A DNA stretch of 23,553 nucleotides from Pseudomonadota bacterium (GCA_023449855.1 JAEXHR010000186.1:1-23553); one strand, 5' to 3'; shown: positions 7,180 to 15,237, counted from the stretch's first letter. Notes: generated from the sequence alone by a model not told the origin. Numbers and translations: made by a program.

Positions 7180-8730
7180 ATGCGTCTGAAGACCATTCTG
7201 ATCGGCGTTGCGCTGGTCGCCGTGTTTTTTGTGGCTGCGCTCAAGATCATGGATTATGTGGCGCCGCGCGGCACCGGTCCCGCGCCGACGCTGGTCGAAT
7301 TGCCGCCGCTGCCGCCCTCGCCGCCGCGCAGCTCCACCATCGTCGCCCCCATCGCGGTGGCGCTGACGGCGATCCGCGACGTCGCCGAACGCGGCGCACC
7401 GCGCAACTTCGCCGGCACCGCCGCCAATCCGGCGCAGCAGGTGTTGCAGAACGCCGACATCAAATGGACGGCCGCCCGCGGCCCGATCACGACCACCGGC
7501 GCGCAGGACACGCTCACAATGTCCACGCCGCTCAACGGCACGCTGAATGTGAGCGGCGAACTGTCGTCAAATGTCCGCGAGGCGCTGGGCGGCGCGCTCG
7601 GCAATCTGCTCGGCGGCAATGTCGCCAAGCAGATCGGCAACATCAACATCAAGAACGTCAATGCCAATGCGGAGATCCGCGGCAATGTGGTGGTGGCATC
7701 GCAGCCGCGCCTGACGCCGAACTGGCGCATCGACCCCAATCTGTCGGCGCAGGTCGCGCTCGGCGACACCAATGCCTCGGTCAGCGGCGTGCGCATCAAC
7801 GTGCCGGCGCAGGTGAAGCCGATGATCGACAATGCGGTCAACGAGCAGATCGCTGCCGTGCAGCAGCGGCTGCGCAACGACCCCGCCTTCGAACAGAATG
7901 CCCGGCGCGAATGGGCCAAACTGTGCCGCTCGGTGCCGCTGCAGGGCGCCAGCTCGGTGCAGAACCTGTATCTCGAACTGAAGCCGACCCGCGCCATCGC
8001 CGCGCAGCCGCGCATCGACGGCAGCAACATCACGCTGACGCTCGGCGTCGAAGCGGAGACACGCGTCACCGGGACGCAGACGACGCCGAATTGCCCGTTC
8101 CCGGCAACGCTGGCCATCGTGCCCGCCGGCCCCGGCAAGCTGAATATCGGCGTGCCCATCGACATGCCGTTCACCGAACTGAACAAGATCATCGAAACGC
8201 AGCTCGCCGGGAAGACGTTTCCGGAAGACGGCTCCGGGTCGGTGTCGGTCACCGTCAAGAAGGCAACGGTGCGCGCCTCGGGCGACCGGCTGCTGATCTC
8301 GCTGCTGGTGAACGCCAGGGAAAAATCGAGCTGGTTCGGTCTCGGCGGCGAAGCCACCATCCATGTCTGGGGCAAGCCCGCGCTCGATCAGGTCAACCAG
8401 ATCATGCGCTTCACCGATCTCGAACTGGCGGTGGAGTCGGAAGCGGCCTTCGGCCTGCTGGGCGCTGCGGCGCGGGCGGCGATGCCGCTGCTGGAGCGGA
8501 CGCTGACCGAGCATGCGGTGATCGACCTGAAGCCGTTCGCCTCCAACGCACAGCGCAAGATCGCGAGCGTGCTGGCCGATTTCCAGAAGAACGAAGACGG
8601 GCTGCGCGTCGGCGCGGACATCACCGCGCTGCGGCTCGGCGGCATCGCCTTCGACTCGAAGACGCTGCGGGTGATCGCCGAAGCGGAAGGCGCGATCAAT
8701 GTGACGGTGACCAAGCTGCCGCAGTTGTAG
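7180..8730 (+). CDS. DUF4403 family envelope protein, 516 aa
   Basis: ATG 7180 is chosen because GGGGA lies 5 bases upstream and the product then begins with a clean membrane anchor (MRLKTILIGVALVAVFFVAA). The frame is open back to 7126, but that part lacks a ribosome site. After the anchor comes a Pro-rich linker (residues ~30-52) and then a large domain rich in beta-strand residues. The latter half has the pattern of DUF4403 proteins: paired lipid-binding-like (BPI/TULIP-type) repeats with PxxxLNKIIETQLAGKTFP and SSWFGLGGEATIHVWGKPAL. Family members are envelope proteins without a proven function, perhaps in lipid handling. Expression may be limited by the hairpin over its ribosome site. 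The family call rests on recognition of the sequence pattern and length. Confidence 0.8.
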   Translation: MRLKTILIGVALVAVFFVAALKIMDYVAPRGTGPAPTLVELPPLPPSPPRSSTIVAPIAVALTAIRDVAERGAPRNFAGTAANPAQQVLQNADIKWTAARGPITTTGAQDTLTMSTPLNGTLNVSGELSSNVREALGGALGNLLGGNVAKQIGNINIKNVNANAEIRGNVVVASQPRLTPNWRIDPNLSAQVALGDTNASVSGVRINVPAQVKPMIDNAVNEQIAAVQQRLRNDPAFEQNARREWAKLCRSVPLQGASSVQNLYLELKPTRAIAAQPRIDGSNITLTLGVEAETRVTGTQTTPNCPFPATLAIVPAGPGKLNIGVPIDMPFTELNKIIETQLAGKTFPEDGSGSVSVTVKKATVRASGDRLLISLLVNAREKSSWFGLGGEATIHVWGKPALDQVNQIMRFTDLELAVESEAAFGLLGAAARAAMPLLERTLTEHAVIDLKPFASNAQRKIASVLADFQKNEDGLRVGADITALRLGGIAFDSKTLRVIAEAEGAINVTVTKLPQL

Positions 8731-8740
8731 ATGATAGATC

Positions 8741-8847
8741 GTAGGATGGGTTGAGCGCAGGCGCGGAGCGCCGGAGCGATAACCCATCGGCGGAGCCAGC
8801 CGCGACGACAAACAGCATGGGTTTTCGCTGCGCTCAACCCATCCTAC
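8741..8847. repeat. Intergenic palindromic repeat, family A (long copy)
   Basis: The ends are GTAGGATGGGTTGAGCGCAG and CTGCGCTCAACCCATCCTAC, a perfect 20-base inverted pair. Inner ATAACCCATC and GCATGGGTT are also complementary in part. It lies between the convergent DUF4403 and PRC-barrel genes. Confidence 0.85.
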
Positions 8848-8867
8848 GGCATCTGCATTCCGGGTAC

Positions 8868-8905
8868 GAAAAAGGGCGCGTCGTGCAGGAGCAGACGCGC
8901 CCTCT
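8868..8905 (-). terminator. Rho-independent terminator of the PRC-barrel gene
   Basis: AGGGCGCGTC (8873-8882) and GACGCGCCCT (8894-8903) form a perfect 10-pair stem. Read on the minus strand, it is followed by a T-run (A-run at 8869-8873 on plus). On the plus strand only CTCTT follows, so it may also weakly stop readthrough from DUF4403. Confidence 0.85.
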
Positions 8906-8957
8906 TCATCGGACGACATCGTCACCAATACGATGTCATTCGTACCTCACCCGACCG

Positions 8958-9503
8958 TCAGGTCGAATACTTGAACTCCGGCATCGCCTTCAGCTGATCC
9001 TTGCTGGCGCCGCTCATCACGGCGTGGTCGGGATACCAGGGGTTCGGCTTGGCCGGCGCTGCTGCCGATCCCGCCGAGCCGCCCGACGTCGCCGCGCCGG
9101 TGGTCATGCCGCTGGAGGTCGACGACGATTTCGTCATACCCGCCGAACCGCTGGCCGCGGTCTGGAGCGGCTCGCTCACGAACTTGATCTTGTCGAACGG
9201 CACGGCAATCAGACGCTCGCCGACGCCGAGGAAGCCACCCACGCCAATCACCACGGCTTTGATATTGCCCTGCTTGTCGGTCAGAAGATCGTTGATCGAA
9301 CCGAGGCTTTCATTGGCTTCGTTATAGACGTTGAGACCGACGACCTTCGATGTCCGCCAGTTGCCGTTGAACGTGGTGTCGGACGCTGTCGCCGGTGCAG
9401 CGGCGGGCGCCGTCGTTGTCGTGGTGCTCGGGCTCTGCGCAAAGGCCACCGTCGCGAGCAGTGCCGAGCCGACGATACCAGCCGTCATATATGTCTTGAA
9501 CAT
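8958..9503 (-). CDS. Exported PRC-barrel protein, 181 aa
   Basis: ATG 9503 is set by AGGAGG ending 5 bases upstream; the long open frame up to 9833 overlaps the next gene and is rejected. A signal peptide spans residues 1-22 (cut near AFA/QSP). A Thr/Ala-rich linker follows, then a PRC-barrel at about 49-108 with NEANESLGSINDLLTDKQGN and the signature GVGGFLGVGERLIAVPF. A second Ser/Gly/Thr-rich linker (113-150) leads to a tail YPDHAVMSGASKDQLKAMPE, which recurs in rhizobial periplasmic PRC proteins. PRC-barrels bind partner proteins or RNA; the periplasmic ones are linked to envelope stress in annotations, without a known reaction. It is the second of two tandem PRC genes and ends at a strong terminator. 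Confidence 0.88.
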   Translation of the reverse strand: MFKTYMTAGIVGSALLATVAFAQSPSTTTTTAPAAAPATASDTTFNGNWRTSKVVGLNVYNEANESLGSINDLLTDKQGNIKAVVIGVGGFLGVGERLIAVPFDKIKFVSEPLQTAASGSAGMTKSSSTSSGMTTGAATSGGSAGSAAAPAKPNPWYPDHAVMSGASKDQLKAMPEFKYST

Positions 9504-9597
9504 ATCTTCCTCCTGTTGTTGCCACCTGTCCGAAAGCAACGCGAGGATTCGACCACAGTTCCGGTTCCCGACCGAAATTGGTGATGTCGAAGTGTAG

Positions 9598-9975
9598 TTA
9601 GAATTCACCCCAATATGGAGCGACGCCATAGTGGCGGTGCAGCGCTTCTTCCTGCGACCGATCACCCCAATCGAAATCGCGTTGTTCCGTGAAAGACGGC
9701 GCCCTGCGCAGGTCTTCGTCATCGATATCGAGCTGATAGGCGTCGAGCTTGCTGTTATAGGCCAGCGACGTCCATGGCACCGCCAGCAGATTGGAACCGA
9801 TCCCGAGGAAACCGCCGAACGACATGACGGCATAGGAGATCTTGCCGCTGATCTTGTCGATCATCAAACGTTCGATATGACCGATGCAATCGCCATTGGC
9901 GCGCCGAACCGCCGTTCCCTCGATCCGGTCGCTGCCGATCAGCGTGTGCGGCCGGGTGATGGTATCGAGACTCAT
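9598..9975 (-). CDS. Cytoplasmic PRC-barrel protein, 125 aa
   Basis: Two ATGs stand side by side (9978 and 9975). AGGAGG lies 2 bases before the first and 5 before the second, so 9975 is the better start. There is no signal peptide. The PRC-barrel fills most of the chain (GTAVRRANGDCIGHIERLMI; VMSFGGFLGIGSNLLAVPW), followed by an acidic-aromatic tail ending HYGVAPYWGEF. The FGGFLGIG core matches VGGFLGVG of the neighbour downstream, so the two are likely paralogues, one in the cytoplasm and one outside. The gap to the neighbour is 94 bases; they could be cotranscribed. Proteins of this length are often stress-linked in alphaproteobacteria, but nothing here shows regulation. Confidence 0.88.
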   Translation of the reverse strand: MSLDTITRPHTLIGSDRIEGTAVRRANGDCIGHIERLMIDKISGKISYAVMSFGGFLGIGSNLLAVPWTSLAYNSKLDAYQLDIDDEDLRRAPSFTEQRDFDWGDRSQEEALHRHYGVAPYWGEF

Positions 9976-10039
9976 CATGTCCTCCTTTTGTTAGTTGAAG
10001 GGAACAATGAGGAACAATGCGGCTGGTTCCATTGTCAGA

Positions 10040-10130
10040 ATGAGTTGAGCGAAGCAATACCCATCGCACGGAGAGCGCGAGGTGATGGGTATCGCTCCGG
10101 CGCGACGCGCCTTCGCTCAACCCATCCTAC
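10040..10130. repeat. Intergenic palindromic repeat, family A
   Basis: GTTGAGCGAAG near the left end pairs with CTTCGCTCAAC near the right end, and AATACCCATC pairs with GATGGGTATC inside. The right end CAACCCATCCTAC matches the other copies; the left outer end has drifted (ATGAGTTGAGC). Confidence 0.8.
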
Positions 10131-10142
10131 GACGCGTCAATG

Positions 10143-10691
10143 TCAGCTCTTGTAGTCCACCAGCAGCGCCGTGAAGGAGGCCGTGGTTCCCGAAGCGGTG
10201 ACGCCGCTGGCGCCGTAGGCATTCGAGGTCGAGGCTTCGAGCGACTGTTTCAGCGAGCTGAGGAACTGCTGCATGATGTCATTGATATCTGTCGAGCCAT
10301 CGGTGTCGTCGCTGCTATCGGCGCTGTCGGAAGGCGGCGGGCCACCCGGAGGCGGACCGCCGGCACCGCGGGCGCCGCCGGGGCCATGAGCGAAGGCGGC
10401 TTCGAACACCCCCTTGAGTTCGTCCGCCTGGTCCGACGTGAGGTTGCCGCTCGACACCTGCGCGCCAATGAGATCGTCGATCTTCGATTTCATCTCGCCG
10501 GGCGCGGGCCGCGTGCCGCCGCTGGCGCGATCGGCCTGCATCGACTGGTCGATGCTGTTCAAGGCAGCCGACAACGCATCCTGGTCGCCGCTGCTGATCT
10601 TTCCCGAGGTGATCTCGGCCTGCAGCTCCTGCTGCAGCTTCTGGAGAGGAGATTGGTAGGAGCTGCCGGCGGCAGCCGAAATGGTCGTCAT
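10143..10691 (-). CDS. Ala/Ser/Gly-rich protein of unknown function, 182 aa
   Basis: ATG 10691 is preferred because GGAG stands 7 bases before it; ATG 10730 upstream has no ribosome site. The chain has two related helix-loop units, EITSGKISSGDQDALSAAL (about 24-42) and AQVSSGNLTSDQADELKGVF (about 75-95). These look like EF-hand-like or tandem helical repeats, but lack a full calcium loop. A flexible Gly/Pro and Ser/Asp segment (about 102-132) and a short helix with an Ala/Thr/Ser tail follow. There is no signal peptide or membrane segment. Similar proteins in Bradyrhizobium relatives are annotated as hypothetical. It is divergent from the response regulator gene, which may control it; that is inference from position only. 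Confidence 0.75.
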   Translation of the reverse strand: MTTISAAAGSSYQSPLQKLQQELQAEITSGKISSGDQDALSAALNSIDQSMQADRASGGTRPAPGEMKSKIDDLIGAQVSSGNLTSDQADELKGVFEAAFAHGPGGARGAGGPPPGGPPPSDSADSSDDTDGSTDINDIMQQFLSSLKQSLEASTSNAYGASGVTASGTTASFTALLVDYKS

Positions 10692-10736
10692 GATCTGCTC
10701 CGAGAGGCTTTGGCCTGGTAGTGCCGTCATCTCGGA

Positions 10737-10749
10737 TTAACCATGTTAA
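10737..10749. promoter_or_regulatory. Short palindrome between divergent genes
   Basis: TTAAC-cat-GTTAA is a perfect 5-base inverted repeat with a three-base spacer, between the 182 aa protein gene and the response regulator. It is a candidate operator; it is short and could arise by chance. Confidence 0.25.
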
Positions 10750-10865
10750 CGGGATCTTGCTGCCGGCTTGCCAAGATGTTGCGCTGGGTTACGCTCGCTG
10801 GAACAGCAACAGACCGAAACAAAATTTCCCTGCAATTGGCGTCAATACCGGCGAAAAGGGTTCAC

Positions 10866-11603
10866 ATGGCAAACCCACCCCATATCCTGGTCGTGGAAGA
10901 CGACCGCGAAACCCGCACGCTGATCGCCAAGTATCTGCGTACCAACGCCTGTAACGTCACCGTCGCTGCCGATGGCCGCGAGATGGACAAGGCGCTGGCG
11001 GAGAATCGCATCGACCTGATGATCCTCGACGTCATGCTGCCCGGCGAGGATGGCCTCAGCCTGTGCCGCCGCGTGCGCGGGGACTCCCAGGTGCCGATCA
11101 TCATGCTCACCGCGCGCGGCGAGGATGTCGATCGCATCCTCGGGCTCGAAATGGGCGCCGACGACTATCTGCCAAAACCGTTCAATCCGCGCGAGCTGCT
11201 GGCCCGCATCAATGCGGTGCTGCGGCGGCAGGCCAATGCGCTGAATGCCAGCGCGACGCCCAGCGCCACGGCACTCGCCTTTCTCGGCTGGCAGATGGAT
11301 TTCCGCCTGCGCGAGTTGCGCAATCCCGAAGGCGCCCGCATCGCCATGACCTCGGCAGAGTTCGACCTGCTGCGGGCCTTCGTGGAGCGGCCCGGCCGCG
11401 TGCTGTCGCGCGACAGCCTGCTCGACCTCACCCAGGGCCGCAATGCGGGCTCGTTCGAGCGCAGCATCGACGTCCTGGTGAGCCGCATCCGCCGCAAGAT
11501 CGAGGCCGATCCGCAGGATGCGCAACTGATCAAGACCGTGCGCTCCGGCGGCTACATGTTCACGCCGGATGTGGAAACCATCGGCGCCACGCAGCCGGGC
11601 TGA
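10866..11603 (+). CDS. OmpR/PhoB-type response regulator, 245 aa
   Basis: This is the DNA-binding half of a two-component system. ATG 10866 has AAGGG 5 bases upstream; the longer frame from 10743 lacks a ribosome site. The receiver domain (about 6-117) has the acidic pair Glu11-Asp12, phospho-acceptor Asp55 (ILDVMLPGEDG), Thr82 and Lys104 (YLPKPFNPREL). A winged-helix domain (about 140-240) shows TSAEFDLLRAF, RSIDVLVSRIRRKIE and TVRSGGYMF. All expected active residues are present. Only 2 bases separate its stop from the start of the kinase gene, so the two are made together. The target genes are unknown; the divergent gene at 10143-10691 is the nearest candidate. Confidence 0.95.
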   Translation: MANPPHILVVEDDRETRTLIAKYLRTNACNVTVAADGREMDKALAENRIDLMILDVMLPGEDGLSLCRRVRGDSQVPIIMLTARGEDVDRILGLEMGADDYLPKPFNPRELLARINAVLRRQANALNASATPSATALAFLGWQMDFRLRELRNPEGARIAMTSAEFDLLRAFVERPGRVLSRDSLLDLTQGRNAGSFERSIDVLVSRIRRKIEADPQDAQLIKTVRSGGYMFTPDVETIGATQPG

Positions 11604-11605
11604 CC

Positions 11606-12934
11606 ATGAAGCTGCTGAACGTCCTCAACCTGCGGCGGATCAGCGGCCAGATCGCCGCGCTCGTGGTGGTGTCGATCGTCGCCATTCACATCATCATCGG
11701 CGTCGGCTTCGCGGTGCTGCGGCCGGACCAGCCGGTGCCGCCCGACCGCGGCCATGGCGAACTGGTGGCGATGGCGAAGCTGCTGTCGGCGACACCCGCA
11801 GGCGAACGGCCGGCGCTGCTGGCGCGGATGCAGCAGATCTTCCCGGGCTTCGAGCTGCGCCATGAACCGGGTGGCCTCGTCCCGAGCGCCAATGCCGACC
11901 AGCGCAGCGAAGGCTTTCCGTTTCGCCGCATGAACCGGTTGATGGGGCACGATGCGCGTGCGATGCCGCTGGCCGACGACCGCATCGGCATCGTGCTCCC
12001 CGACGGCCAGACATTCTCGGTGAGCGACATGCCGGAACGCCGGCCGCGTCCATTCTGGGGCGGGCCGGTGTTCCTCACTTTCGCCTTTGCCGTGATCACG
12101 CTGACGCTGCTCGGCCTGTGGGCCGCGCGCATGCTGGCCGAGCCGCTCTCGTCCTTCGCGAAGACCGCCGAGGAATTCAGCCTGAGCGGCACCGCGACGC
12201 CGCTGCCCGAGCGTGGACCGGAAGAGATCCGCGCCGTGGCGCGCGCGCTCAACCGCATGCGCGAGCGCATCACCGCGCTGATCGACGACCGCACCAAGAT
12301 GCTCGCCGCCATCAGCCACGATCTGCGTACGCCGATCACGCGCTTGCGGCTGCGCTCGGAATTCATCGAGGACGAAGGCCATCGCCGGCACATGCTGCGC
12401 GACCTCGACCAGATGCGGGCGATGCTGGAGGCGGTGCTGTCATTCCTGCGCAACGACCGCCGGCTGGAGGAACTGACGCTCACCGATATCGCGACCACGC
12501 TGCAACTGATCGCCGACCAGTTCGCCGATATCGGCCACGTGGTGACCTATCAGGGCCCCACCCATGCGATGGCGATGGCCCGACCGGACGACCTGCATCG
12601 CGCCGTGACCAACCTCGTGGAAAATGCCGTGAAGTTCGGCGGCGAGGCGGCGATCACGCTGGTGATGGCGAAGGATGGCGCAGTGATCGAAGTCGCCGAT
12701 GACGGGCCGGGCATTTCCGACGCGCAGAAGAATGCGATGCTGCAGCCCTTCGTGCGCGGCGACGACGCGCGGAACATGGATCACGAAGCGGCCGGCTTCG
12801 GACTCGGCCTCTCGATCGCGCGCGCGATCGCACTGGCCCATGGCGGCGAGCTGACCTTGCGCGACCGGCAGCCGCAGGGCCTGATCGTGCGGATCACGCT
12901 GCCGACGGCGGATAGCGGAAAAGCGGCGGCGTGA
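11606..12934 (+). CDS. EnvZ-type sensor histidine kinase, 442 aa
   Basis: This inner-membrane kinase pairs with the response regulator just upstream. The first helix is at about 15-38 (IAALVVVSIVAIHIIIGVGF), a periplasmic sensor of about 110 residues follows, and the second helix is at about 154-174. A HAMP linker comes next, then a HisKA domain with His238 in AAISHDLRTPITRLRLRSE, and a HATPase domain with the N box (NLVENAVKFGG), G1 (VADDGPGIS) and G2 (GFGLGLSIARAIA). The sensor region is basic with no recognised fold, so the signal is unknown. There is no good Shine-Dalgarno sequence of its own; the 2-base gap suggests coupled translation. It ends 2 bases before a palindromic repeat. Confidence 0.95.
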   Translation: MKLLNVLNLRRISGQIAALVVVSIVAIHIIIGVGFAVLRPDQPVPPDRGHGELVAMAKLLSATPAGERPALLARMQQIFPGFELRHEPGGLVPSANADQRSEGFPFRRMNRLMGHDARAMPLADDRIGIVLPDGQTFSVSDMPERRPRPFWGGPVFLTFAFAVITLTLLGLWAARMLAEPLSSFAKTAEEFSLSGTATPLPERGPEEIRAVARALNRMRERITALIDDRTKMLAAISHDLRTPITRLRLRSEFIEDEGHRRHMLRDLDQMRAMLEAVLSFLRNDRRLEELTLTDIATTLQLIADQFADIGHVVTYQGPTHAMAMARPDDLHRAVTNLVENAVKFGGEAAITLVMAKDGAVIEVADDGPGISDAQKNAMLQPFVRGDDARNMDHEAAGFGLGLSIARAIALAHGGELTLRDRQPQGLIVRITLPTADSGKAAA

Positions 12935-12936
12935 AC

Positions 12937-13017
12937 GTAGGATGGATTGAGCGCAGCGATACCCATCAACATCACGGCTTGCTGCCGATGGGTATCGCTA
13001 CGCTCAACCCATCCTAC
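12937..13017. repeat. Intergenic palindromic repeat, family A
   Basis: GTAGGATGGATTGAGCG pairs with CGCTCAACCCATCCTAC (one G-T mismatch), and GCGATACCCATC pairs with GATGGGTATCGC inside. It fills almost the whole gap between the convergent kinase and membrane-protein genes and could act as a two-way transcription end. Confidence 0.88.
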
Positions 13018-13024
13018 GAAACGG

Positions 13025-14482
13025 CTACTCCCTCACCTTCCCCGTCGCCCCGTCCTTGCGCACATGGATGGTCGCGAGGTCGTCGCTAAAAACCTTCTCC
13101 CAGCCATCGAGACGATCGAGCAGTTTGGTCGCGGCGCTTTCGGTGCGCATGAAAGTTGCGTCGATATTGTAGTCCTTGAGCAGGCGGAACAGATTGTCCG
13201 GCTGAGCGAGGCCGCTGGCATCGTTGTGATCGACCATCAGCTCTTCGCCGAACAGTTCGGTGCGGCCATCGATGAAGGTCGGCACGCCGCGCCAGATCAG
13301 ATAGCCGCCGAAATCATAGTCGTTGAACACGCGGCTGACATGAAGCTTCTTCAGCGCATCGACGGCTGCGATCGGTGCTGCGCGTTCCGACGGCGTGTAC
13401 TGGCGGATCGAGGCGACGACGATGGTGCCCGCGATCAGGCACAGCGCGATGCCGGCGAGGATCAATCGGTTCGGCGCCGACCCGGCCTCTTCATCGCGCC
13501 CAAGCTGTTCGCCGAGCGGCTTTGCCAGCACCAGCGGCGCGAGCAGTGCGAGCACTTCGGCATTCCTGATATGGCCGAGCGCCATATAGACGAAGCCGAG
13601 CACCAGCACGATACGCATCGGCGGCAGCGTGATGCCGCGCCACAGCGCGAAAGCGAAAGCGGCGAGCACGGAAATTTCGAGCGGACCGGCCTTGCCGAAA
13701 TTCGCCGGACGCCATTCGCCGATGACGGCGAGCGCGGCGCCGAGGCTGAGGATACGGCGCGAGGCGAGCAGCGCTTCCCAGCCGTAAGGCGTGATGCAGC
13801 TCGCGGCGAGCGCGGCAATGCCGAACAGTGCCCAGCGCAGCAACATGCGCGCTTGCTGGTCCTTCGGCGCATGCCAGATCGCATCGAGCGCGATGGGGCC
13901 GATCAACGCAAGACCGAGCACGAAGCCGCCATGCAGATTGGCCCATAGCGCCATCAGCGGCAGCAGCCAGAACGACGGCGCGCTTTTGCGATCCATCGCA
14001 CCAACGAGGCCGGCAACCCAGGCGACCATCACCGGCATCGCCAGCACATGCGGCCGCGCCAGCATATGGCCGGCCATCAGCGCCAGTGTCGCGGCGAGAA
14101 TCACCAGCGTCGGCGTGCGCGCGAGCCGCGCATGGAGAAAGCGCGCGAGCAGCGCGATGGCGAGCGAGGCAGAAGCTGCCGCCAGCACGACAGGGCCGGC
14201 CCAACCGCCGATATTGTAAGCGAGGGCATAGGCGACCTGCGCCAGCCACTGCGTCGAGATCCAGGGCTGGCCGTGCATCGTAAACGAATAGATATCCGTG
14301 CGCGGCACCGCGTGGTGATCGAGCATCCATTGCCCGAGCGTGATCTGCCAATAGGTGTCGGGATCGTTGAGCAGCCCGCTGCCGACCGCGAGCAGCAACG
14401 CATAGACACCGATCCCGCCCCAGAGCGGCAGCAAGCTATCGGCCTTGCGGGCTTCCGTAGCGCGAACAATGGACATGGTCAT
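13025..14482 (-). CDS. Polytopic membrane protein, possible GT-C-type glycosyltransferase, 485 aa
   Basis: The chain has about ten hydrophobic segments between residues 20 and 370, then a soluble C-terminal domain of about 110 residues. The first periplasmic loop reads LLNDPDTYWQITLGQWML (Asp40 and Asp42). An acidic pair in this loop is the catalytic mark of GT-C enzymes that use polyprenyl-linked sugars. The segment FNDYDFGGYLIWRG near the C-terminus is typical of a widespread family annotated as hypothetical membrane proteins. I infer a glycosyltransferase fold but cannot name the substrate. ATG 14482 and ATG 14476 are both possible; neither has a strong ribosome site. It stands alone and converges with the kinase gene. 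Confidence 0.7.
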   Translation of the reverse strand: MTMSIVRATEARKADSLLPLWGGIGVYALLLAVGSGLLNDPDTYWQITLGQWMLDHHAVPRTDIYSFTMHGQPWISTQWLAQVAYALAYNIGGWAGPVVLAAASASLAIALLARFLHARLARTPTLVILAATLALMAGHMLARPHVLAMPVMVAWVAGLVGAMDRKSAPSFWLLPLMALWANLHGGFVLGLALIGPIALDAIWHAPKDQQARMLLRWALFGIAALAASCITPYGWEALLASRRILSLGAALAVIGEWRPANFGKAGPLEISVLAAFAFALWRGITLPPMRIVLVLGFVYMALGHIRNAEVLALLAPLVLAKPLGEQLGRDEEAGSAPNRLILAGIALCLIAGTIVVASIRQYTPSERAAPIAAVDALKKLHVSRVFNDYDFGGYLIWRGVPTFIDGRTELFGEELMVDHNDASGLAQPDNLFRLLKDYNIDATFMRTESAATKLLDRLDGWEKVFSDDLATIHVRKDGATGKVRE

Positions 14483-14700
14483 GAACGGGCCAACCGTGGC
14501 AGAACGGCATCAGCAGCCGCGAATGACGCGAGGGAACCACGGGGCGGCATAATTTGAGGTAAATCGCTGCGGGAACCCGGACTCGCAGCCCCGAGAAAGA
14601 CTCAATTCGCGCCTCAAACGACAAGAATTGAACGAGATGGTTTAGGCCATCTGAAAGACCGGCCCGTTACCAGCGCCGGATGCGATTTTCGAGACCATTG

Positions 14701-15213
14701 ATGACCCGTATTTCGACTATTTTGGCGTCGGCCGTCGCCCTCGCCGCCCTCCCCCAATTCGCCCATGCGCAACAGCGCGCCGACTACCAGGCCATGGCCG
14801 CTTCCCATGCGCAGGCCAATGGCGTGCCGGAAGCGCTGGTGCATCGCGTGATCATGCGCGAGAGCAAGTACAATCCCGGCCTGATCGGCCGCGGCGGCAC
14901 CATCGGCCTCATGCAGATCAAGCTCGCGACCGCGCGCGGCGTCGGCTACGCCGGCAATGCCGAGGGCCTGCGCGACCCCGACACCAATCTCACTTACGGC
15001 ATCAAATATCTCGCCGGCGCCTATCGCGCCGCCCATGGCGACCACAACCGCGCGGTGCGGTACTATGCCGGCGGCTACTACTACGCCGCCAAGCGCCAGC
15101 GGCAGGAAGTTTCCGCACCGCCGCATCAGCCGATCTTCGCCAAGGAGGCCGAGCGGCTGAAACAGCAGGAATCGGCGCAGGCCCAGCAGGCCAGCGTCGA
15201 GCCCGCGAAGTGA
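14701..15213 (+). CDS. Small periplasmic lytic transglycosylase, 170 aa
   Basis: The enzyme should cleave the MurNAc-GlcNAc bond of peptidoglycan. ATG 14701 gives a tidy signal peptide (residues 1-23, cut at AHA/QQR) with a GAGA-type ribosome site 8 bases away; ATG 14680 in the same frame would add seven residues and is possible. The SLT domain (about 30-130) shows catalytic Glu54 in IMRESKYNPG, then GTIGLMQIKLATARGVGY and NLTYGIKYLAGAYR, and a Tyr-rich patch YYAGGYYYA. The tail is rich in Gln, Ala and Glu. Length is short for the family but complete. No operon partner: the thiamine promoter begins about 25 bases after its stop. Confidence 0.9.
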   Translation: MTRISTILASAVALAALPQFAHAQQRADYQAMAASHAQANGVPEALVHRVIMRESKYNPGLIGRGGTIGLMQIKLATARGVGYAGNAEGLRDPDTNLTYGIKYLAGAYRAAHGDHNRAVRYYAGGYYYAAKRQRQEVSAPPHQPIFAKEAERLKQQESAQAQQASVEPAK

Positions 15214-15237
15214 ATGTGACCTTCCCGTGAAGCCGCG

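Noticed and set aside
7167..8744. A second long open frame (525 codons) on the same strand as the DUF4403 gene
   Set aside because: It is one phase off the DUF4403 gene, its product is a run of Arg, His, Gln and Gly, and it has no membrane anchor or ribosome site. It is a shadow of GC-rich codons.
9504..9833. Upstream extension of the exported PRC-barrel gene to 9833
   Set aside because: The extension overlaps the neighbouring PRC gene in another phase, encodes no known domain, and the AGGAGG-ATG at 9503 gives a clean signal peptide.
11063..11605. Kinase frame starting at 11063 inside the response regulator
   Set aside because: The upstream part is a wrong-phase reading of the regulator gene; the kinase begins with its membrane helix at 11606.
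14483..14700. Possible promoter or small RNA between the GT-C-like and transglycosylase genes
   Set aside because: I found no pair of promoter boxes at the right spacing and no stable stem; nothing can be supported.
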